Assembly: GCF_003675385.1 (NCBI RefSeq) | Contig: NZ_RCWZ01000006.1 | Coordinates: 227,180-291,179, forward strand | Direction of reading: 5' to 3' | DNA length: 64,000 nt | DNA from: Mucilaginibacter kameinonensis | GTDB taxonomy: Bacteria > Bacteroidota > Bacteroidia > Sphingobacteriales > Sphingobacteriaceae | In this document: positions 42,255-50,157 of the stretch, one piece after another | How positions within the stretch are numbered: position 1 is the first letter of the stretch | How the letters are laid out: each line of letters opens with the position of its first letter | The notes under the pieces: model-generated | Databases searched by the model: none | Seen by the model: only the letters and a program-made list of their open reading frames with translations | What the model was told of the DNA's origin: nothing | Position numbers and translations under genes: made by a program

Positions 42255-43055
42255 TTAGATTATAGGGATGGTGCCGCCATCGATGGTAAATTCGCCTCCG
42301 TTTAAATATGCTGCCCGGTCTGATACCAGGAAAGCAACCAATTCGGCAACTTCTTCGGGCTCGGCCGGGCGCCCCATAGGGATACCTCCTAATGAATCCA
42401 TAATGGTTTTAAGGGCGGCTTCCTTGTCGCCACCGTTTTGTGACGCAAGGTTATCAATCATGCCCTGCGCCCCGCCGGTGTTGATAAAGCCAGGAGCTAC
42501 CGAGTTAACTCGCACGCCTTTTAGGGCAAGCTCTTTGGAGATACCCTTACTGTAATTGCTTAATGCAGCTTTGGCTGCGGCGTAAGGCAGGGTTGCTTCA
42601 AAAAGCGGCATTTTGCGCTGGATGGATGAAATATGCAGTATCACACCATGTTTTTGATTGAGCATGGTTGGCAGTAACCCTCTGTCTAACCGAACAGCTG
42701 CCAATAAATTAGTTTGAAGTGCGGCCTCCCAATCTTCATCGCTGAGCACCATAACTCCTCCTGCGGGTGATTCTGAGCCGCCAAGGTTGTTGATCAGAAT
42801 ATCGATGCCGCCCAAACGTTTAAGAGTTTCGCTGACCACTTTATCGGTACCTGCTCTTGTGCTCAGATCTGCCTGGATAAAATGTTCCGGACTGATATCA
42901 GCAGGCTGAGTACGGGCGGTGGTTACAATGCTGGCTCCGCCTTTGAGCAGTCGGTCAAAAATAGCTTTGCCCGCACCTTTGGTCCCGGCGGTAACTAATA
43001 TTTTTTTGCCTTTAAACTCAATTGGGTCGATATTGAAATTTGCTTTTGCAATCAT
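42255..43055 (-). CDS. SDR-family oxidoreductase, HxlR-regulated
   Basis: The start at 43055 (MIAKANFNIDPIEFKG) is preferred to one 33 bases upstream. About 266 residues of a classical SDR: NAD(P) motif LVTAGTKGAGKAI (note TAGTKGAG in place of TGGSSGIG), NNLGGS, and the catalytic Ser-Tyr-Lys in LHISSIQRKMPLFEATLPYAAAKAAL (SSI...YAAAK). The C-terminus is GGEFTIDGGTIPII. The substrate is unknown. It is divergent from the HxlR gene with a 14-base palindrome between. Confidence 0.88.
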   Translation of the reverse strand: MIAKANFNIDPIEFKGKKILVTAGTKGAGKAIFDRLLKGGASIVTTARTQPADISPEHFIQADLSTRAGTDKVVSETLKRLGGIDILINNLGGSESPAGGVMVLSDEDWEAALQTNLLAAVRLDRGLLPTMLNQKHGVILHISSIQRKMPLFEATLPYAAAKAALSNYSKGISKELALKGVRVNSVAPGFINTGGAQGMIDNLASQNGGDKEAALKTIMDSLGGIPMGRPAEPEEVAELVAFLVSDRAAYLNGGEFTIDGGTIPII

Positions 43056-43138
43056 TTTTTGTCGATTTATGTTTATATGATAATGCAAAATTGATGAAGT
43101 ATCAGGGGCGGGTCAAGTACGGAAAAATGATTCAATAC

Positions 43139-43152
43139 GGATAAATTTATCC
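43139..43152. promoter_or_regulatory. Candidate HxlR operator
   Basis: GGATAAATTTATCC is a perfect 14-base palindrome in the SDR-HxlR divergent region, flanked by two TACGGA motifs (43118-43123, 43136-43141) and an inverted GTACTTACCG. It lies 52 bases before HxlR and 84 bases before the SDR gene. Confidence 0.6.
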
Positions 43153-43203
43153 CTGTACTTACCGAAATTTGTAGTTTAAATAATACCGAAAGGGGGACTT
43201 GAA

Positions 43204-43572
43204 ATGTACGAACGGAAATTACCTATACAGGAAGAATGCGGTCTTGACCTGATACGTGAAGTGGTGTTTGGCAAGTGGAAGATCCACCTGTTGTACTACA
43301 TATCGCAAGGGATCAGCAGGCCCGGGCAACTACAAAAGAATATTCCCGAAGCCTCCCGCCGGGTTTTAAATATCCAGTTGAACCAATTGGAAGACGATGA
43401 GCTGGTAGCAAAAATGGTATACGATCAGCAGCCACCCAAAGTGGAGTATTACTTAACTGATTTGGGAAAATCAATAGTGCCTATCGTAAACGAGCTCGGA
43501 CAATGGGGGGACAATAACAGCGAGCACCTACGCCGGGTGATAAAAAAGCGGTTAGTATTGCCAGAAGCTTAA
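43204..43572 (+). CDS. HxlR-family transcriptional regulator
   Basis: A 122-residue winged-helix protein. HxlR features: a near N-terminal Cys (EECGLDLIREVVFGKWKIHLLYYISQG), then RPGQLQKNIPEASRRVLNIQLNQLEDDELVAKMVYDQQPPKVEYYLTDLGKSI, a textbook HxlR winged helix and wing. The Cys17-type N-terminal residue in these proteins can sense aldehydes or redox changes. It is preceded by AAAGGGGG 8 bases before the ATG, an unusually strong Shine-Dalgarno for this phylum. It probably represses the divergent SDR. Confidence 0.92.
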   Translation: MYERKLPIQEECGLDLIREVVFGKWKIHLLYYISQGISRPGQLQKNIPEASRRVLNIQLNQLEDDELVAKMVYDQQPPKVEYYLTDLGKSIVPIVNELGQWGDNNSEHLRRVIKKRLVLPEA

Positions 43573-43577
43573 TAAAT

Positions 43578-43612
43578 AAAAAGGCAGCTTAATAAACTTT
43601 CGACTGCCTTTT
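43578..43612 (+). terminator. Terminator of the HxlR gene
   Basis: AAAAAGGCAG and CTGCCTTTT form a stem with a long loop, 6 bases after the HxlR stop. Confidence 0.7.
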
Positions 43613-43662
43613 GTGGTGTGGCTATTACGTGGGGTGTTAAGTATAGTTTCTATCTATAGGTT

Positions 43663-43935
43663 TTATTTATCTAATTGTTCATCAATCAGGTGCTGTAGTT
43701 GATTTTTAAATTTATCATCGAGTTTGATGTTTTCATCAACAGGCCGATGGAGCATGTTCCTGATCATGCGGTTAATCGCGGCGCTCTGTTGCTGAAAGAC
43801 TCTGCAAACACGGCAGCCAGCCAGATGGATCTTTAATTCCAGTTTCTCGCGAAGGGTGATTTCTCCTATATCCTGCTTCTCAATCAAATAAGTAGCCTTT
43901 TTGCAGTTATAGGCTATTTTAGTTAATTCATCCAT
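43663..43935 (-). CDS. Putative zinc anti-sigma factor (HxxxCxxC)
   Basis: A 90-residue soluble protein with HLAGCRVCR at about residues 37-45, an exact H-x3-C-x2-C motif, as in zinc-binding anti-sigma (ZAS) domains such as RsrA; another Cys lies earlier (YNCKKA). It has no membrane segment, unlike many anti-sigmas. It follows the ECF sigma gene by 10 bases, so they form one operon. In RsrA-type proteins oxidation of the Cys pair releases zinc and the sigma factor; I infer a similar switch here. The substrate-binding mode is not proved. Confidence 0.78.
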   Translation of the reverse strand: MDELTKIAYNCKKATYLIEKQDIGEITLREKLELKIHLAGCRVCRVFQQQSAAINRMIRNMLHRPVDENIKLDDKFKNQLQHLIDEQLDK

Positions 43936-43945
43936 ATCATTTTGT

Positions 43946-44542
43946 TTAAATCCAGTTTTTTTGAAGACACTCTCTAAGGCTTAGTTTGGCACGGTGGATA
44001 ATTACCCAAAAGTTTGAAGGGCTTATCCTCAAGTCGCTGCAAATAGTATCCGTAGGCTCATCATCCAGATGCTTCATGGTGAAAACTGAAAGCCATAACG
44101 AAGGCAGCTTTCTCAGGCACTTTTGCAGTATCAGTTCAAATTCTTTGCTTTCTAACAGATCTGTTTGTTCAATGCCAAATTCTGCGGGCCGGTGGTTGGG
44201 TTTCCAGTTATGCGCGTCCGGTTCAAAAAAATCGTCGGTTTCCTGTTCGGCAGATGTCATTCCTGGTACATTAACAAAGGCCGACGCTTTTTTGCGGTAA
44301 ACGTCAATTATCTTATTTTTTAAAATAGCCGTAAGCCAGGTTCGTTCGGTGCTTTTTCCCTCAAACTTTTGAAGCCGTTCAAGACCTGCCAAAAAGGTTT
44401 CCTGCACCAGGTCACGCGCCAGTTCCTGGTCATTAATGCGGGTTAACGCGTATTTATAAAGATAATCGGCATGCCGGGTTACCCATAAACGGGGAGCGGC
44501 GCTGTTATCAAGCCCGATATTTGTGCTGTTTTGGCTCTGCAT
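43946..44542 (-). CDS. ECF RNA polymerase sigma factor
   Basis: A 198-residue sigma-70-family protein. Region 2 is ADYLYKYALTRINDQELARDLVQETFLAGLERLQKFEGKSTERTWLTAILKNKIIDVYRKK (core binding and -10 recognition). Region 4 is LRKLPSLWLSVFTMKHLDDEPTDTICSDLRISPSNFWVIIHRAKLSLRECLQKNW (-35 recognition). Its gene is followed by the anti-sigma gene and it is divergent from msrB and msrA. I infer that it regulates itself and the methionine sulfoxide reductases. Confidence 0.93.
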   Translation of the reverse strand: MQSQNSTNIGLDNSAAPRLWVTRHADYLYKYALTRINDQELARDLVQETFLAGLERLQKFEGKSTERTWLTAILKNKIIDVYRKKASAFVNVPGMTSAEQETDDFFEPDAHNWKPNHRPAEFGIEQTDLLESKEFELILQKCLRKLPSLWLSVFTMKHLDDEPTDTICSDLRISPSNFWVIIHRAKLSLRECLQKNWI

Positions 44543-44769
44543 AAATCAATGTGGTGGTAATGGTTTGCGTAAAAATGTGTCGCTTATACTATCGTTTGAT
44601 GCTTTGATTTGTGCGTCAGTCGGAGGAAAGGAAGAATCCTTACAAACTTTTTTATTTTTTTATCTGGGTAGGAAAAGCTGTAGCCGGTGAAGAATATCGA
44701 CATCAGTTAAATGACAGAAATATTTTAGTAAACCTGTAAGGTTCTGCTCATATCTGCGACAAAAGGGGT

Positions 44770-45264
44770 ATGAAAAAGATAAATCTGTTTATTATGCCAT
44801 TGATGTTGTTTGCACTCAACGCTTGCAGTCAAAGCGCGCCGCATACCGAAAATGTTGTTGATACTAAAACGTACCCGCTTGCTAAACCGGCCAGCTACTG
44901 GAAACAGGTATTAACGCCCGAGGCTTATGAGATATTGGTAAATAAGGGAACGGAACAGCCGTATCATAACCCTTATTGGAACAACCATGAGAAAGGAATA
45001 TACGTGAGCGCGGCCACCGGAAAACCGTTGTTCAGTTCGGACGCCAAATTTGAATCGGGCACAGGTTGGCCAAGTTTTTTTAAACCTCTCGATCCTAAAG
45101 CCATCAAAATTGTAAAAGATACATCATATGGGATGGTGCGTGAGGAGGTGGTTGAAGCCAGTACCGGTTTACACCTTGGCCATGTTTTTAATGATGGGCC
45201 CGCGCCTACAGGTAAACGCTATTGTATGGATTCATATGCGTTCAAGTTTGTTCCGGCTAAATAA
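44770..45264 (+). CDS. msrB: Peptide methionine-R-sulfoxide reductase MsrB (lipoprotein)
   Basis: Repairs oxidised methionine (R-form) in proteins. The 164-residue precursor has a lipoprotein signal (Cys19 in ALNACSQ), so it works in the periplasm or on the outer membrane. MsrB motifs: YHNPYWNNHEKGIYVSAATGKPLFSSDAKFESGTGWPSFF and GLHLGHVFNDGPAPTGKRYCMDSYAFKF, with catalytic C152. The usual zinc CxxC pair is replaced (VSAATG), and no second Cys is present beyond the lipobox, so resolving needs an external thiol. It precedes msrA by 21 bases. Confidence 0.95.
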   Translation: MKKINLFIMPLMLFALNACSQSAPHTENVVDTKTYPLAKPASYWKQVLTPEAYEILVNKGTEQPYHNPYWNNHEKGIYVSAATGKPLFSSDAKFESGTGWPSFFKPLDPKAIKIVKDTSYGMVREEVVEASTGLHLGHVFNDGPAPTGKRYCMDSYAFKFVPAK

Positions 45265-45285
45265 TTACAATTAAATAAAAAAATC

Positions 45286-45954
45286 ATGTTGACAAAAAAG
45301 TTAAATATATGCCTGTTGGGCTTGCTGATATTATTTGGTTGCGCCAACGCCCAAACCAGTGAGAGTGGCTTTGCGAGCCTACCGACCCCAAAAGCAGGTG
45401 AAAAGGTTGCCACTTTTGCAGGTGGTTGTTTCTGGAGCCTTTCGGAAGGTTTGTATGAGTTAAAGGGCGTTAACAGGGTGGTGGCAGGATACTCTGGCGG
45501 TACAACAAAAAATCCGACTTATGAAGATGTTTGTGGTAAAAATACCGGTCACGCTGAATCTGTACAGGTATACTACAATCCTTCCGAAATAAGTTATGCC
45601 GCTTTGGCCGAGGCATTTTTTTACGCCCATGACCCAACAACGGTAAACAGACAAGGCCCGGATGTAGGTGATGATTATCGCTCATTAGCTTTTTACCGTA
45701 CTCCCGAAGAAAAGAAAACGCTGGAGGACGTAATAGCTAAAGTTAATGCCGGTCACCATTATAATAGCCCTATTGTTACACAGGTTGTTCCGTTTAAAGT
45801 ATTATACCCTGCCGAAAATTATCACCAGGGGTATTACAGGTTACATATGGATAATCCGTATATCACGCATGTATCTATGCCAAAGGTATTAAAGCTGCGC
45901 AAAGCAATGAACAGCTTGTTAAAGCCGGAGTTTCAGCATAAGGATCAAATTTAA
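45286..45954 (+). CDS. msrA: Peptide methionine-S-sulfoxide reductase MsrA (lipoprotein)
   Basis: Repairs the S-form of methionine sulfoxide. The 222-residue precursor has a lipoprotein signal (Cys19 in LFGCANAQ). The active site is GGCFW with catalytic C48, followed by GVNRVVAGYSGGTTKNPTYEDVCGKNTGHAESVQV and YHQGYY; C83 may be a resolving Cys. It is co-transcribed with msrB, giving the cell envelope both stereo-specific repair enzymes. The pair faces the ECF sigma/anti-sigma operon. Confidence 0.96.
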   Translation: MLTKKLNICLLGLLILFGCANAQTSESGFASLPTPKAGEKVATFAGGCFWSLSEGLYELKGVNRVVAGYSGGTTKNPTYEDVCGKNTGHAESVQVYYNPSEISYAALAEAFFYAHDPTTVNRQGPDVGDDYRSLAFYRTPEEKKTLEDVIAKVNAGHHYNSPIVTQVVPFKVLYPAENYHQGYYRLHMDNPYITHVSMPKVLKLRKAMNSLLKPEFQHKDQI

Positions 45955-46101
45955 GTGTGATTGTTGTATTTGGTTGCCCGGTTGTTCTTGTTGTTTATTT
46001 TGGGGCAACCGGCACCAAATAACTAATTGATTGTTAATCAATACTGAACATCTCATTTAATTCAGGTAAATAATAAATTACATCACCTCAAAAAAACAAA
46101 C

Positions 46102-46395
46102 ATGGTAAAATTTGCATTGCTGGCCAGGCTTGAAGCCAAACCAGGTAAAGAACAGGAAGTGGCCGATTTTATAACAAGTGCCCTCCCACTTGCGCAACAG
46201 GAAGTGGATACCGTAAGCTGGTATGCGTTAAAGATAGGTCCTTCAACCTTCGGTATTTTTGATACGTTTGAAGCAGAAGCAGGTCGCGAAGCACATTTAG
46301 GTGGCGAAATAGCCAAGGCGCTAATGGCAAAAGCACCGGAATTACTTGCCTCTGCTCCTGTAATAGAAAAGGTTGATTTGCTGGCAGTAAAATAA
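46102..46395 (+). CDS. Antibiotic biosynthesis monooxygenase (ABM) domain protein
   Basis: A 97-residue ferredoxin-like protein: MVKFALLARLEAKPGKEQEVADFITSALPLAQQEVDTVSWYALKIGPSTFGIFDTFEAEAGREAHLGGEIAKALMAKAPELLAS, the ABM pattern. Such small dimers act as cofactor-free monooxygenases or as heme-degrading or quinone-related enzymes; no substrate is suggested. A single gene with a terminator after it. Confidence 0.9.
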   Translation: MVKFALLARLEAKPGKEQEVADFITSALPLAQQEVDTVSWYALKIGPSTFGIFDTFEAEAGREAHLGGEIAKALMAKAPELLASAPVIEKVDLLAVK

Positions 46396-46441
46396 AGTCA
46401 TTCTTTGGATTTCAATATTACAGAATAAGAAGGGCTTAAAT

Positions 46442-46475
46442 AAAAAAGGTTCGGTGATTGCCGAACCTTTTTTAT
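46442..46475. terminator. Bidirectional terminator
   Basis: AAAAAAGGTTCGG-tgattg-CCGAACCTTTTTTATTT, a perfect 13-base stem, between the convergent ABM and TlpA-like genes. Confidence 0.9.
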
Positions 46476-46491
46476 TTAAAGTGTTGTATGT

Positions 46492-47619
46492 TTAGATCTT
46501 TCCAAATAGCTCGGCAAGTTTATTTTCCAGGTCCTCGCCCCGCAGGTTTTTACCTATGATCTTTCCGTTAGGATCTAACAGGAAATTTTGAGGGATACCG
46601 CGTACGGCATAGAGGTCAGCTGCTTTACTGTCCCAGAATTTAAGATCGGATACATGGTTCCAGGTCAGGCCATCTTTATGGATAGCGGCAAGCCATTTAT
46701 CTTTCGCATTTGGCCTGTCTAACGATACACCAAGAATGGTAAAGTTTTTGGCTTTGTAAGCGTTATATGCTTTTACTACGTTAGGGTTTTCACGACGGCA
46801 TGGACCGCACCACGAAGCCCAGAAATCTATCAGCACATATTTTCCGCGGAATGATGACAGGCTAACCATTTTACCGGCGGTATCGGCTTCGGCAAATTCA
46901 GGGGCTGTGGCGCCTAATGCTACCGCTTTTAATTTAGGCAGGCGCTCTGCAAATTTCTTACCCGCTTCGGTTGCTTTAATAGCCGGGCTGAAGTTGTTAA
47001 ATAATGGGGCAATATCAACGTAATCGGCACTGTATGCGTATGATTCAAGCGCGTTCAGGCTCACGTACGAGTCAGGGTTTTCCTGGATGAATTTTTTATT
47101 TACCAGGGCATCCTGATCATCTATTTTCTTTTCTTCTGCGTTTAAAGCAGCCAGTTGGTCTGGTGTAGCGGTTTTACGTTTGGTCGAAAGTGCTTCATAA
47201 GCATCGTTAATTGGTTTTTCGGCCAGGTTATATTTTTCGTTATCGTTATTGGTTTTGGTGCCTTCTATTTTCGCTTCGGCAATTTTATCAGTTGCGGTTA
47301 CGGTAATGGTACCGGGCTCCAGGTAAAGCGAACGATAATCTTCTGAGCTGTGGAGGCCAGTACCTTTGGGGTTAAACAAAATGTAACCGCTTACAGGTGT
47401 TGTACCTGTTTTACCGGTAAATTTAAAGTTTCCGCTATTCAATACTGTGGAGTCAACAACTGTTTTGCCGTCCTTACGGTATTGTACATACACCTTCGCA
47501 GGGGCGTTATAGTCGCCAATTTTACCTTGCACGGTGTATTGGGCATCTTGAGCAAATGCTAAAGCAGGGGCGCTTGCAATTGCCGTTAAAGCTATTTTTT
47601 TAATTGAGGTCAAGTTCAT
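46492..47619 (-). CDS. TlpA-type thiol-disulfide protein with DUF4369 domain (first copy)
   Basis: A 375-residue exported protein (signal ending PALAFAQ). The N-terminal DUF4369 domain (about 25-120, YTVQGKIGDYNAPAKVYVQYRKDGK) is followed by a helical middle and an AhpC/TSA-like TlpA domain with GKYVLIDFWASWCGPCRRENP. The CGPC active site and GIPQNFLLDPNGKIIGKNLRG are intact. It likely transfers electrons to, or resolves, periplasmic thiols. A paralogue of similar layout lies 102 bases upstream; they share DUF4369, WASWCGPCR and a final LRGEDL(E/D)xKLxxLFGK. Confidence 0.93.
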   Translation of the reverse strand: MNLTSIKKIALTAIASAPALAFAQDAQYTVQGKIGDYNAPAKVYVQYRKDGKTVVDSTVLNSGNFKFTGKTGTTPVSGYILFNPKGTGLHSSEDYRSLYLEPGTITVTATDKIAEAKIEGTKTNNDNEKYNLAEKPINDAYEALSTKRKTATPDQLAALNAEEKKIDDQDALVNKKFIQENPDSYVSLNALESYAYSADYVDIAPLFNNFSPAIKATEAGKKFAERLPKLKAVALGATAPEFAEADTAGKMVSLSSFRGKYVLIDFWASWCGPCRRENPNVVKAYNAYKAKNFTILGVSLDRPNAKDKWLAAIHKDGLTWNHVSDLKFWDSKAADLYAVRGIPQNFLLDPNGKIIGKNLRGEDLENKLAELFGKI

Positions 47620-47636
47620 ATCGCAATATAATAAAA

Positions 47637-47663
47637 TTAGCCGGCTATTAAATAACCGGCTAA
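47637..47663 (-). terminator. Terminator between the two TlpA-like genes
   Basis: TTAGCCGG...CCGGCTAA stem; on the minus strand it is followed by TTTTATT. It suggests the two paralogues are separately terminated. Confidence 0.6.
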
Positions 47664-47721
47664 CTCAATGGTGAATTTGACATAATAATGAATGTAGCCA
47701 TCAATTGGCTATGACACCCTA

Positions 47722-48912
47722 TTAATTATATTTTCCAAACAGTTGCTCCAATTTGGCATCAAGGTCTTCGCCGCGCAGGTTTTTTGCAATGATCTTGCCT
47801 TGCGGATCTATCAGGTAGTTTTGAGGGATTGATGTTACTGAATACAAAGCAGCAGCCTGGTTATTCCAGAATTTAAGATCGGATAACTGTGTCCAATCCA
47901 ATCCATCGCTTTTAATGGCTGCCAGCCACGCTGATTTGCCATCGGGCCTATCCAAAGAAACCCCAACTACAGTAAAATTCTTGTTTTTGAACCTTGCATA
48001 GTTGCGCGCTACATTAGGGTTTTCCTGGCGGCAAGGGCCACACCATGATGCCCAAAAATCAAGCAACACATATTTACCCCTGAAAGAGGATAGTTTAACC
48101 GGGTTGCCGTTAACATCGTTCTGGATAAAATCCGGAGCTTCAGAACCAATGGCCGTTACTTTTAAGGCTTCAAGCTGTGCTTTCATCATTTTACCGGCCT
48201 CGGTATCTCTGATATTTTGAGATAACGAATTGTATAATGGCTCAACTTCGCTTACATCCGGGGCCGGGCCACTTACCGAAGTTAGGGCAAGCAGGCTTAA
48301 GTAACTATTGGGGTTAGCCGAAATAAAGCTTTTCAATGTTGTTTTTTGCTCTGTTTGTAATGCTTTATACCTCGCCTGCATGGCACTTCTGAAAGCTGCC
48401 GATTTCTGCTGCTCGGGAGTAGCGGCTTTAGCTTCAGCCATGAGTTTTTCGCCTTTTTGGTTGATGGCTTTTAACTGTGCCTGTAGTTTTACGTTATCAA
48501 TATTAAGTTGTGAGCCAGTGATCTGTGCTTTATCGATAGAATCTTTGCTGGCAATAGTGATCGTGCCTTTTTCCAGGAAAAAATCCAGATCATCCGCCGT
48601 TTTCGAAATAAGGCTACCGTTATCAGCATATTTATAATTAGCGTCGATGAATTTTTCGAGCGGTAAGCCTTTGTAGTTAACAGCTATGGTGGCATTAACT
48701 GGGTTGATAATAGTGCCGGTAAAGGAGAATGCCCCGTTAACCACATTGGTTGAATCGGTAACATTGTTGGCACCCAACTGGTATGATAAATATACTTTAG
48801 CGGGAGTGCTTACATTCCCTAATTTACCGTTAATAACAAAGGTGTCGTTAGTTTGCGCAAGTGCCGTTACCGGCAACATGGCAACTATGTAAAAAAATAA
48901 TTTCTTCATCAA
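47722..48912 (-). CDS. TlpA-type thiol-disulfide protein with DUF4369 domain (second copy)
   Basis: A 396-residue exported protein (signal ending VTALAQ; a second Met at residue 2 is an alternative start). The layout equals that of the gene at 46492: DUF4369 (TFVINGKLGNVSTPAKVYLSYQLGANN), a longer Gln/Lys-rich helical middle (LQAQLKAINQKGEKLMAEAKAATPEQQ), and a TlpA domain with GKYVLLDFWASWCGPCRQENP. The C-terminal motif DFIQNDVNGNPVKLSSFRGK and SIPQNYLIDPQGKIIAKNLRGEDL complete the domain. A tandem duplicate; the functions are likely similar, with different substrates. Confidence 0.93.
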   Translation of the reverse strand: MMKKLFFYIVAMLPVTALAQTNDTFVINGKLGNVSTPAKVYLSYQLGANNVTDSTNVVNGAFSFTGTIINPVNATIAVNYKGLPLEKFIDANYKYADNGSLISKTADDLDFFLEKGTITIASKDSIDKAQITGSQLNIDNVKLQAQLKAINQKGEKLMAEAKAATPEQQKSAAFRSAMQARYKALQTEQKTTLKSFISANPNSYLSLLALTSVSGPAPDVSEVEPLYNSLSQNIRDTEAGKMMKAQLEALKVTAIGSEAPDFIQNDVNGNPVKLSSFRGKYVLLDFWASWCGPCRQENPNVARNYARFKNKNFTVVGVSLDRPDGKSAWLAAIKSDGLDWTQLSDLKFWNNQAAALYSVTSIPQNYLIDPQGKIIAKNLRGEDLDAKLEQLFGKYN

Positions 48913-48966
48913 AATATATAAAAACTCTACGCTGCAAACGTTTGAGCATGGTTAAAATTGTGAATA

Positions 48967-50148
48967 TCAGTTTAATTTTTGATAGGTGCGCCACCAGAGA
49001 TCGGGCAATTCGCCGGACGTAGCGGTTTTATAATCGGCATAACTGCAGGGCACTAAATGAAAACGCTCATTAGGCGAGCCTGCCGAAGGATAGGGTACCT
49101 GCATCCACCAACGGTCGGATTTTTTACTTTTTACAAATACCACTTCCTGATCTTCATGAGTTAAACTGGTTTTATAAATCAGGTATTGCGATTTAGGGTT
49201 AAGCGGAAAATCGCGCTTGCGGTTATAAAAGCCATCAATAAAATACCAGATCATTTGAGCCAGCTGCCAGGCGGTTTGCCCGTTGCTATCATATGCCGGG
49301 TTAAACTCATAAAAACCTATCGAGGTAAGTTTATCATTAAAACCGGCGTAGCGGCAAAGCTGGCAGGCTTCTTCGCCATAAAAACCATTTGGTGTGGCAT
49401 TGGCATTACCCATGGCATCGGCAGCCCGGATAGCGCCGATATCGAAACTTACCATACTGGCATTGCGGATGGCTGGTTCGGTAACAGCAACGTTGCCACT
49501 CAGTTCGCCAAGGCGGTGTACATCAAAATAAAGCTTATCCATTACCCGCAGGCTATCCTGGCTTACAAAATAGGTTTGATAGCCCAGGTTGCTGAAATTG
49601 AACAGATAATTAGGATCATGCAGGAATATTTTGTTAAGATAGGAAGCTGAGGTCGTTTCGATGCTTTCGCCGTGATTATCTTCATCAAGGTCAAAATGCG
49701 AATCGATCACCACCAGGTCAACCTTTTGCTCAAGCTCCTCATAGCCCAAATACTGGGCGTAGGTAATGTCCTGTCCGCCGCCTAAAATAACCGGGATGAT
49801 ATCTTTCTTGATCAGTTCGGCCACTACGGTTTTCACAGCAAAGTAAGTATCTGTTACTTTTTCGCCCGCACGGATATTACCCAGATCGGCAATCTTTACC
49901 GAGTAGCCGCCCTCGTTTAACTGGTAAAGTTTTTCGCGGATATAGTCGGGTCCAAGCGAGCAGCCGGGATTACCAACCGCGTTGCGATCATCCATAACAC
50001 CGATGATAGCTATATCTGTTTTCTCTTCCAGGTCGGGAAAATCGACAGAGTAATGCACAATTTTATCGCCAAGCTGGCTGGTATAGTAGCCCTTTTTAGG
50101 AGCTATCTTTTTAAGATCAATCGGCGTAAAAAAATCAGCTAATGACAT
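48967..50148 (-). CDS. Arginase/agmatinase/formimidoylglutamase-family protein
   Basis: A 393-residue ureohydrolase. Metal motifs: GGGQDITYAQY, VDLVVIDSHFDLDEDN (D-x-H-x-D), and MVSFDIGAIRAADA. The first metal ligand is normally His in GG(G/D)H; here it is Gln in GGGQD. N-terminal residues 38-70 include GVMDDRNAVGNPGCSLGPDYIRE, a typical opening. The C-terminal 100 residues are an extra domain (FPLNPKSQYLIYKTSLTHEDQEVVFVKSKK). The enzyme probably acts on formiminoglutamate (histidine degradation) or a relative, but the missing His makes the activity uncertain. Confidence 0.85.
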   Translation of the reverse strand: MSLADFFTPIDLKKIAPKKGYYTSQLGDKIVHYSVDFPDLEEKTDIAIIGVMDDRNAVGNPGCSLGPDYIREKLYQLNEGGYSVKIADLGNIRAGEKVTDTYFAVKTVVAELIKKDIIPVILGGGQDITYAQYLGYEELEQKVDLVVIDSHFDLDEDNHGESIETTSASYLNKIFLHDPNYLFNFSNLGYQTYFVSQDSLRVMDKLYFDVHRLGELSGNVAVTEPAIRNASMVSFDIGAIRAADAMGNANATPNGFYGEEACQLCRYAGFNDKLTSIGFYEFNPAYDSNGQTAWQLAQMIWYFIDGFYNRKRDFPLNPKSQYLIYKTSLTHEDQEVVFVKSKKSDRWWMQVPYPSAGSPNERFHLVPCSYADYKTATSGELPDLWWRTYQKLN

Positions 50149-50157
50149 AATTTTTAG

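Noticed and set aside
44543..44769. A defined ECF promoter motif between sigma and msrB
   Set aside because: I could not identify a repeated motif that would be shared by both promoters with confidence.
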